DNA from: Pseudoneobacillus sp042683745
GTDB lineage: Bacteria > Bacillota > Bacilli > Bacillales > Cytobacillaceae
DNA length: 64,000 bases
Assembly: GCF_042683745.1 (NCBI RefSeq)
Contig: NZ_JBHUJX010000004.1
Span: 1-64,000 of the forward strand
Direction: 5' to 3'
This document shows positions 54,793 to 63,469 of this stretch, one piece after another. Every line of letters starts with the position of its first letter. Within the stretch, counting starts at the first letter, position 1. Position numbers and translations under genes: made by a program. The notes under the pieces were generated by a model, which made no database searches, was not told the DNA's origin, and worked only from the letters and a program-made list of their open reading frames with translations.

Positions 54793-55454
54793 TCCTTCTT
54801 AAAATGATTAACTATATCTATTAATGAATTTATCAAAGATGTATAAGCACCCAAGTTAGAATTGGGATCACGAAAAAAACGATTAATCTCTATTTGGATT
54901 GCACTGACATTTAAAGAGTTTTTTGAAAAATAAGTAATTGTACCAGGGTGAGATGCTGAGAAAACTTCATTAACTTTCACATTATTTATTCCATTGTTAT
55001 TAAAGATGTTTTTTATGGAATCAACTTTACCATTACTAATTGATTTTCCATAAATTGTACCAAGGTCAATATCAAATTCCCGATTAAGATCAGCTCCATG
55101 TATATCCAAAATAAGATCTATTCCAAATTGATTACAGATTCCTTTAATTGCTTCTTTATATTGTCCTCCAGTTATATAATTTGGATCCTCCTCAGAAATT
55201 CTATTGCTATATATACAAAATGCATTAGTATGTAATTGAACTATTGAAGCTATTGTACCGGTATATATATCTGCTTTCTTTACTCTATTTTCTCTAATAT
55301 GATTAACAGCATGGGGAGCTGAAATCAGTATGTTATGCTTACCTAATTTTAGGCTATATGGTAGAACTGAATTATCGAATCCATTGTAATTATTATAAGA
55401 GAATTGCTTTTCTAGTATTTGTGTTATTCCTAGCAGATTTTCTTCATTTGTCAT
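54789..55454 (-). CDS. N-formylglutamate amidohydrolase-like hydrolase
   Basis: 221 aa. Zinc amidohydrolase marks of the N-formylglutamate deformylase/FGase family: SAPHAVNHIRENRVKKADIY, LILDIHGADLNREFDID, and a late SAIQIEIN with the catalytic Glu. It could hydrolyse an N-acyl-glutamate or a peptide-like amide. Its pairing with a FolC-like and an ATP-grasp ligase suggests a matched make/break pair on an amide compound. It heads the operon that continues leftward with the membrane protein and the two ligases. Confidence 0.75.
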   Translation of the reverse strand: MTNEENLLGITQILEKQFSYNNYNGFDNSVLPYSLKLGKHNILISAPHAVNHIRENRVKKADIYTGTIASIVQLHTNAFCIYSNRISEEDPNYITGGQYKEAIKGICNQFGIDLILDIHGADLNREFDIDLGTIYGKSISNGKVDSIKNIFNNNGINNVKVNEVFSASHPGTITYFSKNSLNVSAIQIEINRFFRDPNSNLGAYTSLINSLIDIVNHFKKE

Positions 55455-55619
55455 TAAAGTACTACTCCTTTAAAAAACAATATGTTAATTACATTTAATT
55501 GTAGCACATACTGGAAGGGTTTAAACAAAAGTCAATCATCGACCTCCTTCATCCCACTCCTTTTGTTAGGTCATGACATCACTTTCATAAATAAAAAACG
55601 GATTTATATTTCAATTCGT

Positions 55620-56246
55620 TTATTCTTTTTCTAAAAGCTTTGATGGTTCTAATCTAAGCTTCCTATAAACATTTAGGCATTCAATTAAATACACTTCTTC
55701 ATCTTGTTTTATGTCGTTCAGTAAATGTAGGATATTGGTTCCGCCACTTTTTTCTGAACTGGTTAATTTAATTACATCCATAATAGCTCGCATCTGAGTT
55801 TGTTTATATTCTTTAACAACCAAATCAAAAATAGTTTTTAGGTCTGAATATGTAGATAATTCAAGTATGTCTTCTTCTGTTACGCTCTCATCTACTGTAT
55901 CCCTTAAGAATTGACTGAAGAATTTACTAAATGCTTCTTTATTAATAGAAAGAACCGTTGCAATAAAAGTACTTATTGTTTCTATGATTGAATAGGTTTC
56001 AAAAGATGGGATTTCTTCAATTAATGCAGTTGTAATAAGCCTTATTGGGTTTCCACCTGTTATTTCAGCTAATGCAATACTTATATCATTAGAAGGTGAC
56101 TTTTTCTTTCCATTTTGGAGATGACTTAAATAAGCTTTATTCTTATTAAAACCTCTTTCTCTCATTTTTTCTTCTATTTCACTTAAACTTAGCCCTGAAT
56201 TGGAAATATATTCCTTTAACAATGAGGCATATAAACTCGTTTCCAT
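55620..56246 (-). CDS. HTH (Cro/CI-like) regulator
   Basis: 208 aa from the ATG at 56246, which has GGGGAGGTG 9 nt upstream. N-terminal helix-turn-helix (LSLSEIEEKMRERGFNKNK then YLSHLQNGKKKSPS). The remainder is helical with no recognised domain. Divergent from a 55-aa membrane peptide; the shared intergenic region holds an ACAAC-N14-GTTGT inverted repeat (56351-56374), a possible operator. Probably regulates the peptide and the ligase operon. Confidence 0.75.
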   Translation of the reverse strand: METSLYASLLKEYISNSGLSLSEIEEKMRERGFNKNKAYLSHLQNGKKKSPSNDISIALAEITGGNPIRLITTALIEEIPSFETYSIIETISTFIATVLSINKEAFSKFFSQFLRDTVDESVTEEDILELSTYSDLKTIFDLVVKEYKQTQMRAIMDVIKLTSSEKSGGTNILHLLNDIKQDEEVYLIECLNVYRKLRLEPSKLLEKE

Positions 56247-56399
56247 TTTACTCCACACCTCCCCTTTCGTTATCAATTTTGACAATTTATTTTATTAAGT
56301 GTTGTTGAAAACAAAAATAATTAATGTTAATATATATCTAACATCATATGACAACATTATATCACAAACGTTGTATAAAATGAAAACGGAGGGAATTTA

Positions 56400-56567
56400 A
56401 TGAACGGTTATCAACTTGGAGGATTAATAGTTGGAGGAATTGGGGCATTATGTGCTTTTATTAGCCCAGTACTTTTCAAATTAGGAGAAGGGCAAACATT
56501 TAGTAATGAACAAATTGAAAAGATGATGGACATAATCAAACAAGCAAACCTTGAAAAGGAAGTATAA
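56400..56567 (+). CDS. 55-aa single-helix membrane peptide
   Basis: ATG with GGAGGG 6 nt upstream. It begins MNGYQLGGLIVGGIGALCAF, a hydrophobic Gly-rich helix, then a charged amphipathic tail (NEQIEKMMDIIKQANLEKE). A strong terminator follows the stop directly, so it is a self-contained small transcript divergent from the HTH gene. It is similar in size and layout to membrane-active peptides, but toxicity is not shown. Confidence 0.65.
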   Translation: MNGYQLGGLIVGGIGALCAFISPVLFKLGEGQTFSNEQIEKMMDIIKQANLEKEV

Positions 56568-56570
56568 TAA

Positions 56571-56609
56571 AAGAAGATACCCATTTTTATTGTGGGTATC
56601 TTCTTTTTT
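56571..56609 (+). terminator. terminator of the 55-aa peptide gene
   Basis: AAGAAGATACCCA and TGGGTATCTTCTT form a 13-bp stem followed by T's, 4 nt after the stop. Confidence 0.92.
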
Positions 56610-56762
56610 GGTATCAACTATTTTATTAGATACAAATCACTGTTTTTTTAGGAAAATTCCTTTCTGGTCCACCCTCCCTGTTTGTTCTGCTTTTCTGATC
56701 CAAATATTCCTTGATGAGATCAGGTGGAAGTTCAATCCATTCTTCTTTTGCTAAACAATTAT
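56610..56762. other. short gene-less stretch before repeat C
   Basis: No gene or site recognised; a longer plus-strand frame here has no start signals. Confidence 0.3.
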
Positions 56763-56920
56763 AAACCCTTATATATATCAAAGGGTCGAGCAGCTATCAT
56801 ATCATGCCCCCCCTAAGATGAGAGTGTGTAATATATTTAATGAACTGTGCACAAAATTTAACGAGAAATAACCATTTTCCTTTGATGGATCACAGATAGA
56901 ATGGTGTAGTGGTATTTTTC
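56763..56920. repeat. att-like island repeat, copy C (diverged)
   Basis: AAACCCTTATATATATCAAAGGG is the clearest inverted-repeat version of the core (56763-56785). Then ATCATATCATGCC, a C run, GTGTAATATAT and AATGGTGTAGTGGT follow. The GroEL-like tail is degraded compared with copies A and B, and the terminator block is absent. It borders the ligase module and the nucleotide-metabolism/DUF1257 module. 56921-57041 holds nothing recognised. Confidence 0.6.
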
Positions 56921-57041
56921 AAAAGATATCTCCTTTTTAAATAATCAAAAACTAGTTCACCAATTCAAACTAACCTTATTTACCTATTTAATTTCACAAA
57001 AAAATTTTTTAGGATACATATAAATATAAATCGGGTGTATT

Positions 57042-57647
57042 TTACTTTAATATTCTATTCATTATCCCGGTTATCACATTTTCAACTACTTCTTCTTTAC
57101 TTTTATCCGTTGGGGTTAGATACCAGTTATGTTTATTTAATGCAATCTCAAATCTTGTGGTTGACTCGATATGATCCTTCATATCATGAATAACAATACT
57201 CCTTAAACCATCTTCTCTTGATGTCGCTCTATGCATTGACACTTCCGGATTGCAAGTAGTTGCAATAATCAGATTAGGAACTGCAACACCATAATTTAAG
57301 TTTATTTCAAGACACGTATCGAATGAATGTAGCTTTCTAAAAGCAGCATCTGAAGGATACCATCGATCGATTAAAATAAAATCGGTATTCGCCTTTTGAA
57401 TGTATTCCTGTGTAATCCAAGCCCTTCCTTTTGCTAGTAAATCAATAACTTCAAGTTCTAATTGTAGATTTAATTCGTTCTTTCCCAATAGTATATCTTT
57501 TACTTGGTCACGAAAGGGGTCAAGCTCCTTTTCTATTAATTTAGTTACAGTATATTCCTTAGAGAGATGCTGATATACCCCCTCGAGTAAGGTTGATTTA
57601 CCTACTCCCTTTGGACCATCAAAAGAAATAAAAAAAGGTTTCTTCAT
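57042..57647 (-). CDS. thymidylate kinase-like P-loop nucleotide kinase
   Basis: 201 aa. P-loop FDGPKGVGKSTLLEG, the DRW motif in LIDRWYPSDAAFR (family: DRY) and a LID-like ATSREDGLR. It resembles dTMP kinases but the base-binding region is not conserved enough to fix the nucleotide. Its start overlaps the stop of the reductase-like gene (TAATG), so the two are translationally coupled. With that enzyme it could redirect or deplete a deoxynucleotide pool. Confidence 0.72.
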   Translation of the reverse strand: MKKPFFISFDGPKGVGKSTLLEGVYQHLSKEYTVTKLIEKELDPFRDQVKDILLGKNELNLQLELEVIDLLAKGRAWITQEYIQKANTDFILIDRWYPSDAAFRKLHSFDTCLEINLNYGVAVPNLIIATTCNPEVSMHRATSREDGLRSIVIHDMKDHIESTTRFEIALNKHNWYLTPTDKSKEEVVENVITGIMNRILK

Positions 57648-59254
57648 TATTTTACTCCCTCTAATGGCTGCTCAATTATTGAGCCATCCCTGTAAATCAT
57701 TAATCCTAGAACATTGGATTCGTATGCTTTCAAAATCCATTTTTCAATTTGATCAATAGGGGTATCATTAGGACAATTTAAAGTTTTACTTATTCCCCCG
57801 TCGATATATCGTTGAAAAGCTGCCTGCACTTCGATTTGCTCATCACCAGGGATATTTAATGCACATGGGAGTATTCCAGCTAACTTTGGACCCAAAATTG
57901 TTTCAAGTAAAATACCTGATTGCAATTTTTCAGTAACTTCAACCACATCTAGGCCAGCCTGTTTTACATAATACTCAATAATTGGATCTAATACATTAAT
58001 ACTATGACCAAGGATATTTTGTTTTGTGTAGTGGGAATAAATAGGTTCTATACCACTACTTGTATTTACAAGCAAAGACAAGGTAGATGTTTGTGCAATA
58101 GCAGAAAGAAGTGCATTTCTACGTTTCTTTATCCCTAATCCTTCATTAAAAGCCGGAAAGCAATCATGTAGCATAGATAATTTTTCCGATTCTTCCTTCG
58201 CAGATTCCATAATCAATTTACCAATATTTTCAGCCAATAAAATAGACTCCTGTGACCCATATCTGATTCCCAATAAAGCAATCATATGTGCAAAGCCCAT
58301 TATACCAACACCAATTTTTCTTGTCGCCAATGTATTTGTTTTTAATTCTGGAGATGCATGATCATGAATTTCATGCATGTCGTCTAAAAAACGTACAGCT
58401 ATGCTTACAACCTCTTTAAATTTTCCTTCATCAAATGTAAATGACCCGCCTTGTTCAGAAGGTTTTATAAACTTTACTAAATTTAAAGATCCTAATAGCG
58501 CTGATTCATCTGCTGCTAAAGGGGATTCTCCACATACATTTGCTGCAAAAGGGGCTTGCTCTTCTAAGGAAATTTGTGGAATTCTATCTGTAAAAACGAT
58601 TGCTGGTTGACCAGTCTTATGAATAGAATTTGCAAGTCTTTTAAACGTATTTTGAGCTTCTTTCTCTCCCAAAATTAATCTCGACATAAATTCTTCAGTA
58701 ATCCCAACATTCAGATTAGTTACTTTTGTGTTCCCAGCTTGTTCAAATATAGCCTCAACACCAGGATTGTCAATAGAGATTGTAACAGCATTTGAAGCCG
58801 GCCTTGGTCTACCTTCCTGATTTGCAACTGTATCACTATCAAACTCCTTGATAAATTCAGAAATATCTGCAGGTTCTTTATAATGGTCAAGGGAATAACC
58901 AACTCCACCCATACCATCATGTATATTCCGTGCAGTAATTAGGAAGTCTGTCATTGGTTTGCGGGCATCTAATGCAAAACATGCAAACAACCTGCGTTTA
59001 GGTTCAGATATATTTACCATCAGTGGACTATTCGGTAAGAACTCACTATTTGATAGTACACTCCTTAATTTATTTAAAAAATCATTTTTATCTGGCAAAT
59101 TCCACTTGTTTTCAACTTCAGTAGTAGCATCTATTATTCTATCTATTAAACCTTCCCAGCCTTTTTCTATATTTTTGTTTAAGATTCGATTCTTTAATAT
59201 TGAAAAAAAAGGGCTATTATGTGGATTACAAAGTTCATTTACTTGTTGATTCAT
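57647..59254 (-). CDS. divergent ribonucleotide reductase-like protein (class II NrdJ-related)
   Basis: 535 aa. The order and motifs of the NrdJ alpha fold are clear: FLPNSPLM, ACF with Cys92, TNLNVGITEEFM, NVCGESPL, GVGIMGFAHM and SKTLNCPNDTPID with the terminal IYRDGS. Asn239, Cys241 and Glu243 match the catalytic N-x-C-x-E. The partner redox cysteine (usual SCNLGS) is Ala252 (ESALLGS). The usual GGGTGFSF is MGGVGYSLD and APTGT is AQTST. The C-terminal cysteine pair is missing. It may therefore be a specialised or non-canonical reductase. No cobalamin riboswitch is seen. Confidence 0.78.
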   Translation of the reverse strand: MNQQVNELCNPHNSPFFSILKNRILNKNIEKGWEGLIDRIIDATTEVENKWNLPDKNDFLNKLRSVLSNSEFLPNSPLMVNISEPKRRLFACFALDARKPMTDFLITARNIHDGMGGVGYSLDHYKEPADISEFIKEFDSDTVANQEGRPRPASNAVTISIDNPGVEAIFEQAGNTKVTNLNVGITEEFMSRLILGEKEAQNTFKRLANSIHKTGQPAIVFTDRIPQISLEEQAPFAANVCGESPLAADESALLGSLNLVKFIKPSEQGGSFTFDEGKFKEVVSIAVRFLDDMHEIHDHASPELKTNTLATRKIGVGIMGFAHMIALLGIRYGSQESILLAENIGKLIMESAKEESEKLSMLHDCFPAFNEGLGIKKRRNALLSAIAQTSTLSLLVNTSSGIEPIYSHYTKQNILGHSINVLDPIIEYYVKQAGLDVVEVTEKLQSGILLETILGPKLAGILPCALNIPGDEQIEVQAAFQRYIDGGISKTLNCPNDTPIDQIEKWILKAYESNVLGLMIYRDGSIIEQPLEGVK

Positions 59255-59421
59255 GATATGCCTCCATTAATTATGTATAATCCTTCAATACTTCATTACC
59301 AAGAAAACGAGTACTAAATATAACTTTAGATATTTTGTCACTTTTTGTCGTAATAATTAATTATTCTTACAAAATCGGGTTATAAAAACTATTTATTATT
59401 TTCTAGATTAAATACCATTTA

Positions 59422-59450
59422 ATAAAAATCAGCCCTAAAAAAAGGGCTGA
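59422..59450 (-). terminator. terminator of the DUF2997/DUF1257/radical-SAM operon
   Basis: AGCCCT/AGGGCT hairpin followed on the minus strand by GATTTTTATT, between the radical-SAM gene and the reductase-like gene. It separates the two transcripts. Confidence 0.85.
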
Positions 59451-59457
59451 GCCTCCA

Positions 59458-60024
59458 TCACTTATCTATTTCCTTTAAAAGGTCTTCATCAGGAAAACCC
59501 GATATGATGATCTCACCATTATCATTTAGTTTAATTTCACAATAATTAGCATCATCTAGAATATAATCTATATACCTATCTGTATTAAATATTATTTGCT
59601 GATTATTTGAACCTCTCCATTGAAGATAGACATTTCTTTGTTCTTCTATATATCTACCGGATATGATGATATCACTCATTTTAATGATTTCTTTCTCGTA
59701 GCTCCTTGTTAACTCTTCAACCTCAAATCCCGTAAATAAAACAATCGATAATCCGATTTCTTTTACCTTGTAACAAAGTTGAATTAACTCTTCAGCTTGA
59801 TGCATAGGTTCCCCACCTATAAGGGTGATTCCTTCAATTCCATCTTCTTCAGAAATCATTTGAAATAAATGCGACCAATGGATTAGATTTTTAGGAGAAG
59901 TTGACCACATTTGGGTATTCCAGCAGCCTTTGCAATGGAGCCTACATCCTTGAACCCAAATAACAAATCTTTTTCCTGGACCATATATTTCGCTTGAGCA
60001 CTCATAATCGTAAATATTAATCAT
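59458..60024 (-). CDS. radical-SAM activase-like protein (single 4Fe-4S cluster)
   Basis: 188 aa. Cys27-x3-Cys31-x2-Cys34 in GCRLHCKGC, followed by LIGGEP, the usual S-adenosylmethionine contact. It resembles small NrdG-type activases, but no glycyl-radical partner (NrdD) is encoded beside it. Similar proteins occur next to DUF2997/DUF1257 and AAA+ genes. Its substrate may be one of those neighbours. It lies 13 nt after the DUF1257 gene. Confidence 0.82.
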   Translation of the reverse strand: MINIYDYECSSEIYGPGKRFVIWVQGCRLHCKGCWNTQMWSTSPKNLIHWSHLFQMISEEDGIEGITLIGGEPMHQAEELIQLCYKVKEIGLSIVLFTGFEVEELTRSYEKEIIKMSDIIISGRYIEEQRNVYLQWRGSNNQQIIFNTDRYIDYILDDANYCEIKLNDNGEIIISGFPDEDLLKEIDK

Positions 60025-60037
60025 GGTATTCCCTTCT

Positions 60038-60697
60038 TTAATATGTTCTCTTCACCAGCATTAGCTTGACGGAACCCTGTTCTTCCGTTTCTTTGATAGA
60101 ATATCCAAGTTTTCGAGCCTTGTCATATATTTTTTGTTTTTGACTATCTACGTACTGCTTCTTTTCCTCTTCTAATAATCGTTTCTCTTCTTCTAATTTT
60201 TTTATATTAAATTCAATTTGAGCGTCTTCTATAGAAACATGTGTATTCTGTATAGCCTGTTCAGATGATTTTGTTCGGGCAAGTTCTTCTAATTGTCTCT
60301 GATCAAATAATCTTTTTTGTTCTTCATTTCTTCTTTTTTCAATTTCCATTCTCTTTTCATTTTCAAGCTTCCTACGAAGCTCATTTTCTATCTGTTTTTT
60401 TCGTAATATCTCTTGTCTAGCAATTTCCTCTTTAATTTTAACAAGCTTTTGATTGTAAGCTTTTTTATATTCCTCAATTAACCTCGACTTAAATCCACTT
60501 GTAAGATCGTCACTATCCCCCGTTAAAATATACTTTCCATCAGGTCCCTTAGTTAAGGTAGCCCGCATGTATCTAGAACGAGAGTTTATGGTAATTTGAT
60601 TATTGTTGTTTCTGTAGGATTCACCCATTATATCGAGAGCACGACATATAGATTCATGATCCAATAAAGGCATAACTGACTTTATTCTTGCACTCAT
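60038..60697 (-). CDS. DUF1257-like protein split by a coiled coil
   Basis: 219 aa. The N-terminus (SARIKSVMPLLDHESICRAL then GDSDDLTSGFKSRLIEEYKKAY) and the last 30 residues (KIYDKARKLGYSIKETEEQG, then VKLMLVKRTY) look like the two ends of DUF1257/Ycf35-type proteins. About residues 85-185 form a long Glu/Lys/Arg-rich coiled coil inserted between them. It is next to a DUF2997 protein, the usual partner of DUF1257. Biochemical role unknown. Confidence 0.72.
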   Translation of the reverse strand: MSARIKSVMPLLDHESICRALDIMGESYRNNNNQITINSRSRYMRATLTKGPDGKYILTGDSDDLTSGFKSRLIEEYKKAYNQKLVKIKEEIARQEILRKKQIENELRRKLENEKRMEIEKRRNEEQKRLFDQRQLEELARTKSSEQAIQNTHVSIEDAQIEFNIKKLEEEKRLLEEEKKQYVDSQKQKIYDKARKLGYSIKETEEQGSVKLMLVKRTY

Positions 60698-60701
60698 TTA
60701 C

Positions 60702-60908
60702 CTACCAACTCCGATTCATTTTATTAAGTACATTTGCCTTTTCTTCTGATTGATAATATTCTTCTGTCTTAACAACGCTTTCGATATCTTCTACACCATC
60801 TAGTAATTTTTCTAATTCATCTAAGCACACGGAACCTACCATTCCCTGAGTTTCTGCAGATATCTCTCCATCCTCAGAAATAGTTAGGATAATTTTTACC
60901 TCTTTCAC
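60702..60908 (-). CDS. DUF2997 small protein
   Basis: 68 aa, GTG start overlapping the upstream stop by 4 nt. The sequence VKIILTISEDGEISAETQG followed by CLDELEKLLDG and KTEEYYQSE matches the DUF2997 pattern of I-x-I-x-P-D-G-x-x-x-x-E-T-x-G, a cysteine, a central acidic helix and an E-Y-Y end. DUF2997 proteins are encoded with DUF1257 and AAA+ ATPases in conserved operons of unknown role. Confidence 0.8.
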   Translation of the reverse strand: MKEVKIILTISEDGEISAETQGMVGSVCLDELEKLLDGVEDIESVVKTEEYYQSEEKANVLNKMNRSW

Positions 60909-63469
60909 TTTCTATCATTCCTTTCAACTACTAAGTCAGCACCAAGTCGAAATGATTCTTTTTCGCCGATTTCAAGGTCTTTCCACATAGAAATAGCTAA
61001 CTGGCGATTTTGATTAAGAGAATATAAAGTTCCGATTGCTGGTAACTCTTGTTTCGGCCAATTGCTCTGGAACGATTCTAAAGTATCGTTTTTGGAATTA
61101 CCTTTAGCGGAGGTATTATTTTTTTTAAACATTGCTTTTAAAGAGTCATCACCCTTTGATATTTCAGAAGGCTTATATGAAAATGTCTTCCCTAGTTTTT
61201 CGAGATCATCGTTTTTCCTATTTATGCTAGAAGTAATATCATCTAATTGTCGCTGTACTTTCTTTTCTTTTTCCATATAAGAAGATTCTAAGATTGAAAA
61301 GGCCTTGTCTAATTCTTTTTTCTTACTTTCTAGTTCATCAACCTTTTTACTGCAATCGTTATATTCATCTATTACACTTTTGAAATTTGTAAAAGACTCT
61401 TCCGTTGTTTTAAGAACTGGATGGTTCGCTAGCTCTTTTTTTATTGTTGTAAGATTTTTATCCTCCTCACCGTCTTTGAAATGTTCGATTATAGAATTAA
61501 GTAATTCTAGCTTCCCTATTTTCTCCATTTCGGCAGATAATTCTTTTATAAGTCTTTCATACACTTTTTTTAGTTCCTTTGGCTTCTTCTTCTTTGCCCG
61601 TAGATCTAGGAATCCTTTATCTATTTGTTTAAATAAATGACTGAAGGTTTCCTTGGTTTGAATAAATTCTATTTCTAAGGAATGCTCACTTCTAATTTTT
61701 TCAATCTGAAGACTGGCTTTATCTAACTTTTGAGTTATTTCATCCAATTCGGTATTTCTTTCTGTCCTTATCGCTATTTTCTCATCTTGTAGTGTGTCTT
61801 TTTCTTTCATTAGATCATTTATTTTTCCATTTAGACTTTCTATTTCACCCAAAATGGATTCTCGCCTTTTATTCCATTCAAGTTCTTGTTCACTCTTATC
61901 AATTTCCGTTTCTATTTCTTCTTTTGAAACTTCAATCTTCTGAGCCCATTCATTTGCATCTCTTACCATTTTTTCAACATCATCAAGTCGTAAAATATGA
62001 TTGGCATTTAGAATGGTGATTAGTTTATCTACATTTTCAATAATTTCTGTAGATAATTGTGATTTACCTAAGAAAAATCGTTTAAGCATATTGAAGGTAT
62101 GCTCTGCTTTCTCGGAAAGAGATTTTTTTCTTTCCTCAGAATAGTTAGCAACTTGCTTAATTTTTAAAAGATATTCTTTAAATCTGTCTACTTCCCTATT
62201 CCAATCAGCATATAATGGATCTCTTGTGGCTTTATCATCACGGGTCTTTGGAGCAATCTCCCAACTATAATTAACCTTTTTTACCAATCCATCATGCGAA
62301 AAGGAAGGCTCAAGGTTTTCCTCCAGTAAATCTCTTAATCTAGGAGCTATTAGTTTACCTAAATCAATTTCAGCTTCATCTCGAACAATAGAATACTCTG
62401 TTTCGTTATATAGTTCTGCATTTTCTTCTAATAATATCTGGCGTGACTGGATTTCTCCCAATTTTTTTGATGAGTACAGCTGTATCCTTTGAGAAGACTG
62501 ATATATATTCACAATCTTACTTAGTTGATAAACATCTTGAGGATCCATTTTGAATCCAAATGTATGTTTTTCTAACGATGAGTCAGTAAATATTACACCA
62601 TCTTTTCCATCAATTAATATGAAGGGGCTTTTGATTGAGTCATAACCAAATACTGCGGCTCCTTGTTTGACAAGAGACTGCAAAAAGATAAAATTTCTTT
62701 TATTAGGTTTAGTAAATACAGAAATTTGAATTCCTTGTTCAGCCTTCATTAACAACAGTTGCTGCAGGATAGGAATGGTCGATAAGTCTTCTAACATAAT
62801 ATAAATAGAAGAAGAAGACTGTTGCAACTGAACTATAATTTGATCAGTTAACAATGAAACTGATTGCTTATTGTACTGTAAAAACTTTGGCTTTACTAAA
62901 GGGAATAAATCAAATGGAGGATCCTGTACAATCCCAGGTTGAAGAGCCTCCTCTCTTGTTTTTATTTCATAGTCGGCTTCCTTCCAAAAATTCCAAATGA
63001 AGAACTCATATGCTTCATTTAATTGCTTAAAGGATAAATCTACAATCGGATGAAAAGCGTCTTGATCTGAAAAAACAGTTGAAGAAGTCATAAAACCTTG
63101 GCCATCACCTTGAATAGTAGGATCTATTAGTACGATTGTTCCCACAAAAAAACGATTATAACGAGTTAAGCACTTCCCGACTATTGTATTATGATGACCT
63201 GTATAATTTTGATTAGTTAAAAGATAAACTCGAATTCCTCTTTCAGATATTTGTTGTATGGTTCTTTGTATCTCATAATGTAATTCCTCGTTCGATACAA
63301 TACATACCATTTGTTTGGCACTACTAATCTTTTGATTTAAAAAATAGGTAGTATTTACAGGTTGATTATGATCTAAAGGCGTGTGAATCTCCCATATATC
63401 TTCAATAATTTGGTCTTCGTAGTTTTGGATAGTCTGTTTTACTTTAGGTTCTATCATTTCAGTTAGCAC
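60905..63469 (-). CDS. large protein: degenerate PLD-like fold plus long coiled coil
   Basis: 854 aa. Two PLD-type repeats are visible by their strand-helix pattern. The HxKxxxxD sites are lost: the first reads VGTIVLID (about residues 109-116), the second SPFILID (about 281-287), each keeping only the Asp. From about 500 to 780 the protein is a long coiled coil (repeated Glu/Lys/Leu heptads). GTG start with AAGGTGT before it; overlaps the upstream gene by 11 nt. It could be a structural or sensor component of the operon; nuclease activity is unlikely unless other residues substitute. Confidence 0.7.
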   Translation of the reverse strand: MLTEMIEPKVKQTIQNYEDQIIEDIWEIHTPLDHNQPVNTTYFLNQKISSAKQMVCIVSNEELHYEIQRTIQQISERGIRVYLLTNQNYTGHHNTIVGKCLTRYNRFFVGTIVLIDPTIQGDGQGFMTSSTVFSDQDAFHPIVDLSFKQLNEAYEFFIWNFWKEADYEIKTREEALQPGIVQDPPFDLFPLVKPKFLQYNKQSVSLLTDQIIVQLQQSSSSIYIMLEDLSTIPILQQLLLMKAEQGIQISVFTKPNKRNFIFLQSLVKQGAAVFGYDSIKSPFILIDGKDGVIFTDSSLEKHTFGFKMDPQDVYQLSKIVNIYQSSQRIQLYSSKKLGEIQSRQILLEENAELYNETEYSIVRDEAEIDLGKLIAPRLRDLLEENLEPSFSHDGLVKKVNYSWEIAPKTRDDKATRDPLYADWNREVDRFKEYLLKIKQVANYSEERKKSLSEKAEHTFNMLKRFFLGKSQLSTEIIENVDKLITILNANHILRLDDVEKMVRDANEWAQKIEVSKEEIETEIDKSEQELEWNKRRESILGEIESLNGKINDLMKEKDTLQDEKIAIRTERNTELDEITQKLDKASLQIEKIRSEHSLEIEFIQTKETFSHLFKQIDKGFLDLRAKKKKPKELKKVYERLIKELSAEMEKIGKLELLNSIIEHFKDGEEDKNLTTIKKELANHPVLKTTEESFTNFKSVIDEYNDCSKKVDELESKKKELDKAFSILESSYMEKEKKVQRQLDDITSSINRKNDDLEKLGKTFSYKPSEISKGDDSLKAMFKKNNTSAKGNSKNDTLESFQSNWPKQELPAIGTLYSLNQNRQLAISMWKDLEIGEKESFRLGADLVVERNDRK

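Noticed and set aside
57647..60024. Reading the radical-SAM protein as the activase (NrdG) of the reductase-like enzyme
   Set aside because: The reductase-like protein has no glycyl-radical C-terminus and follows the class II NrdJ pattern; a terminator separates the two genes.
60905..63469. Active phospholipase-D nuclease
   Set aside because: His and Lys of both HKD motifs are replaced, so activity of the usual type is not supported.
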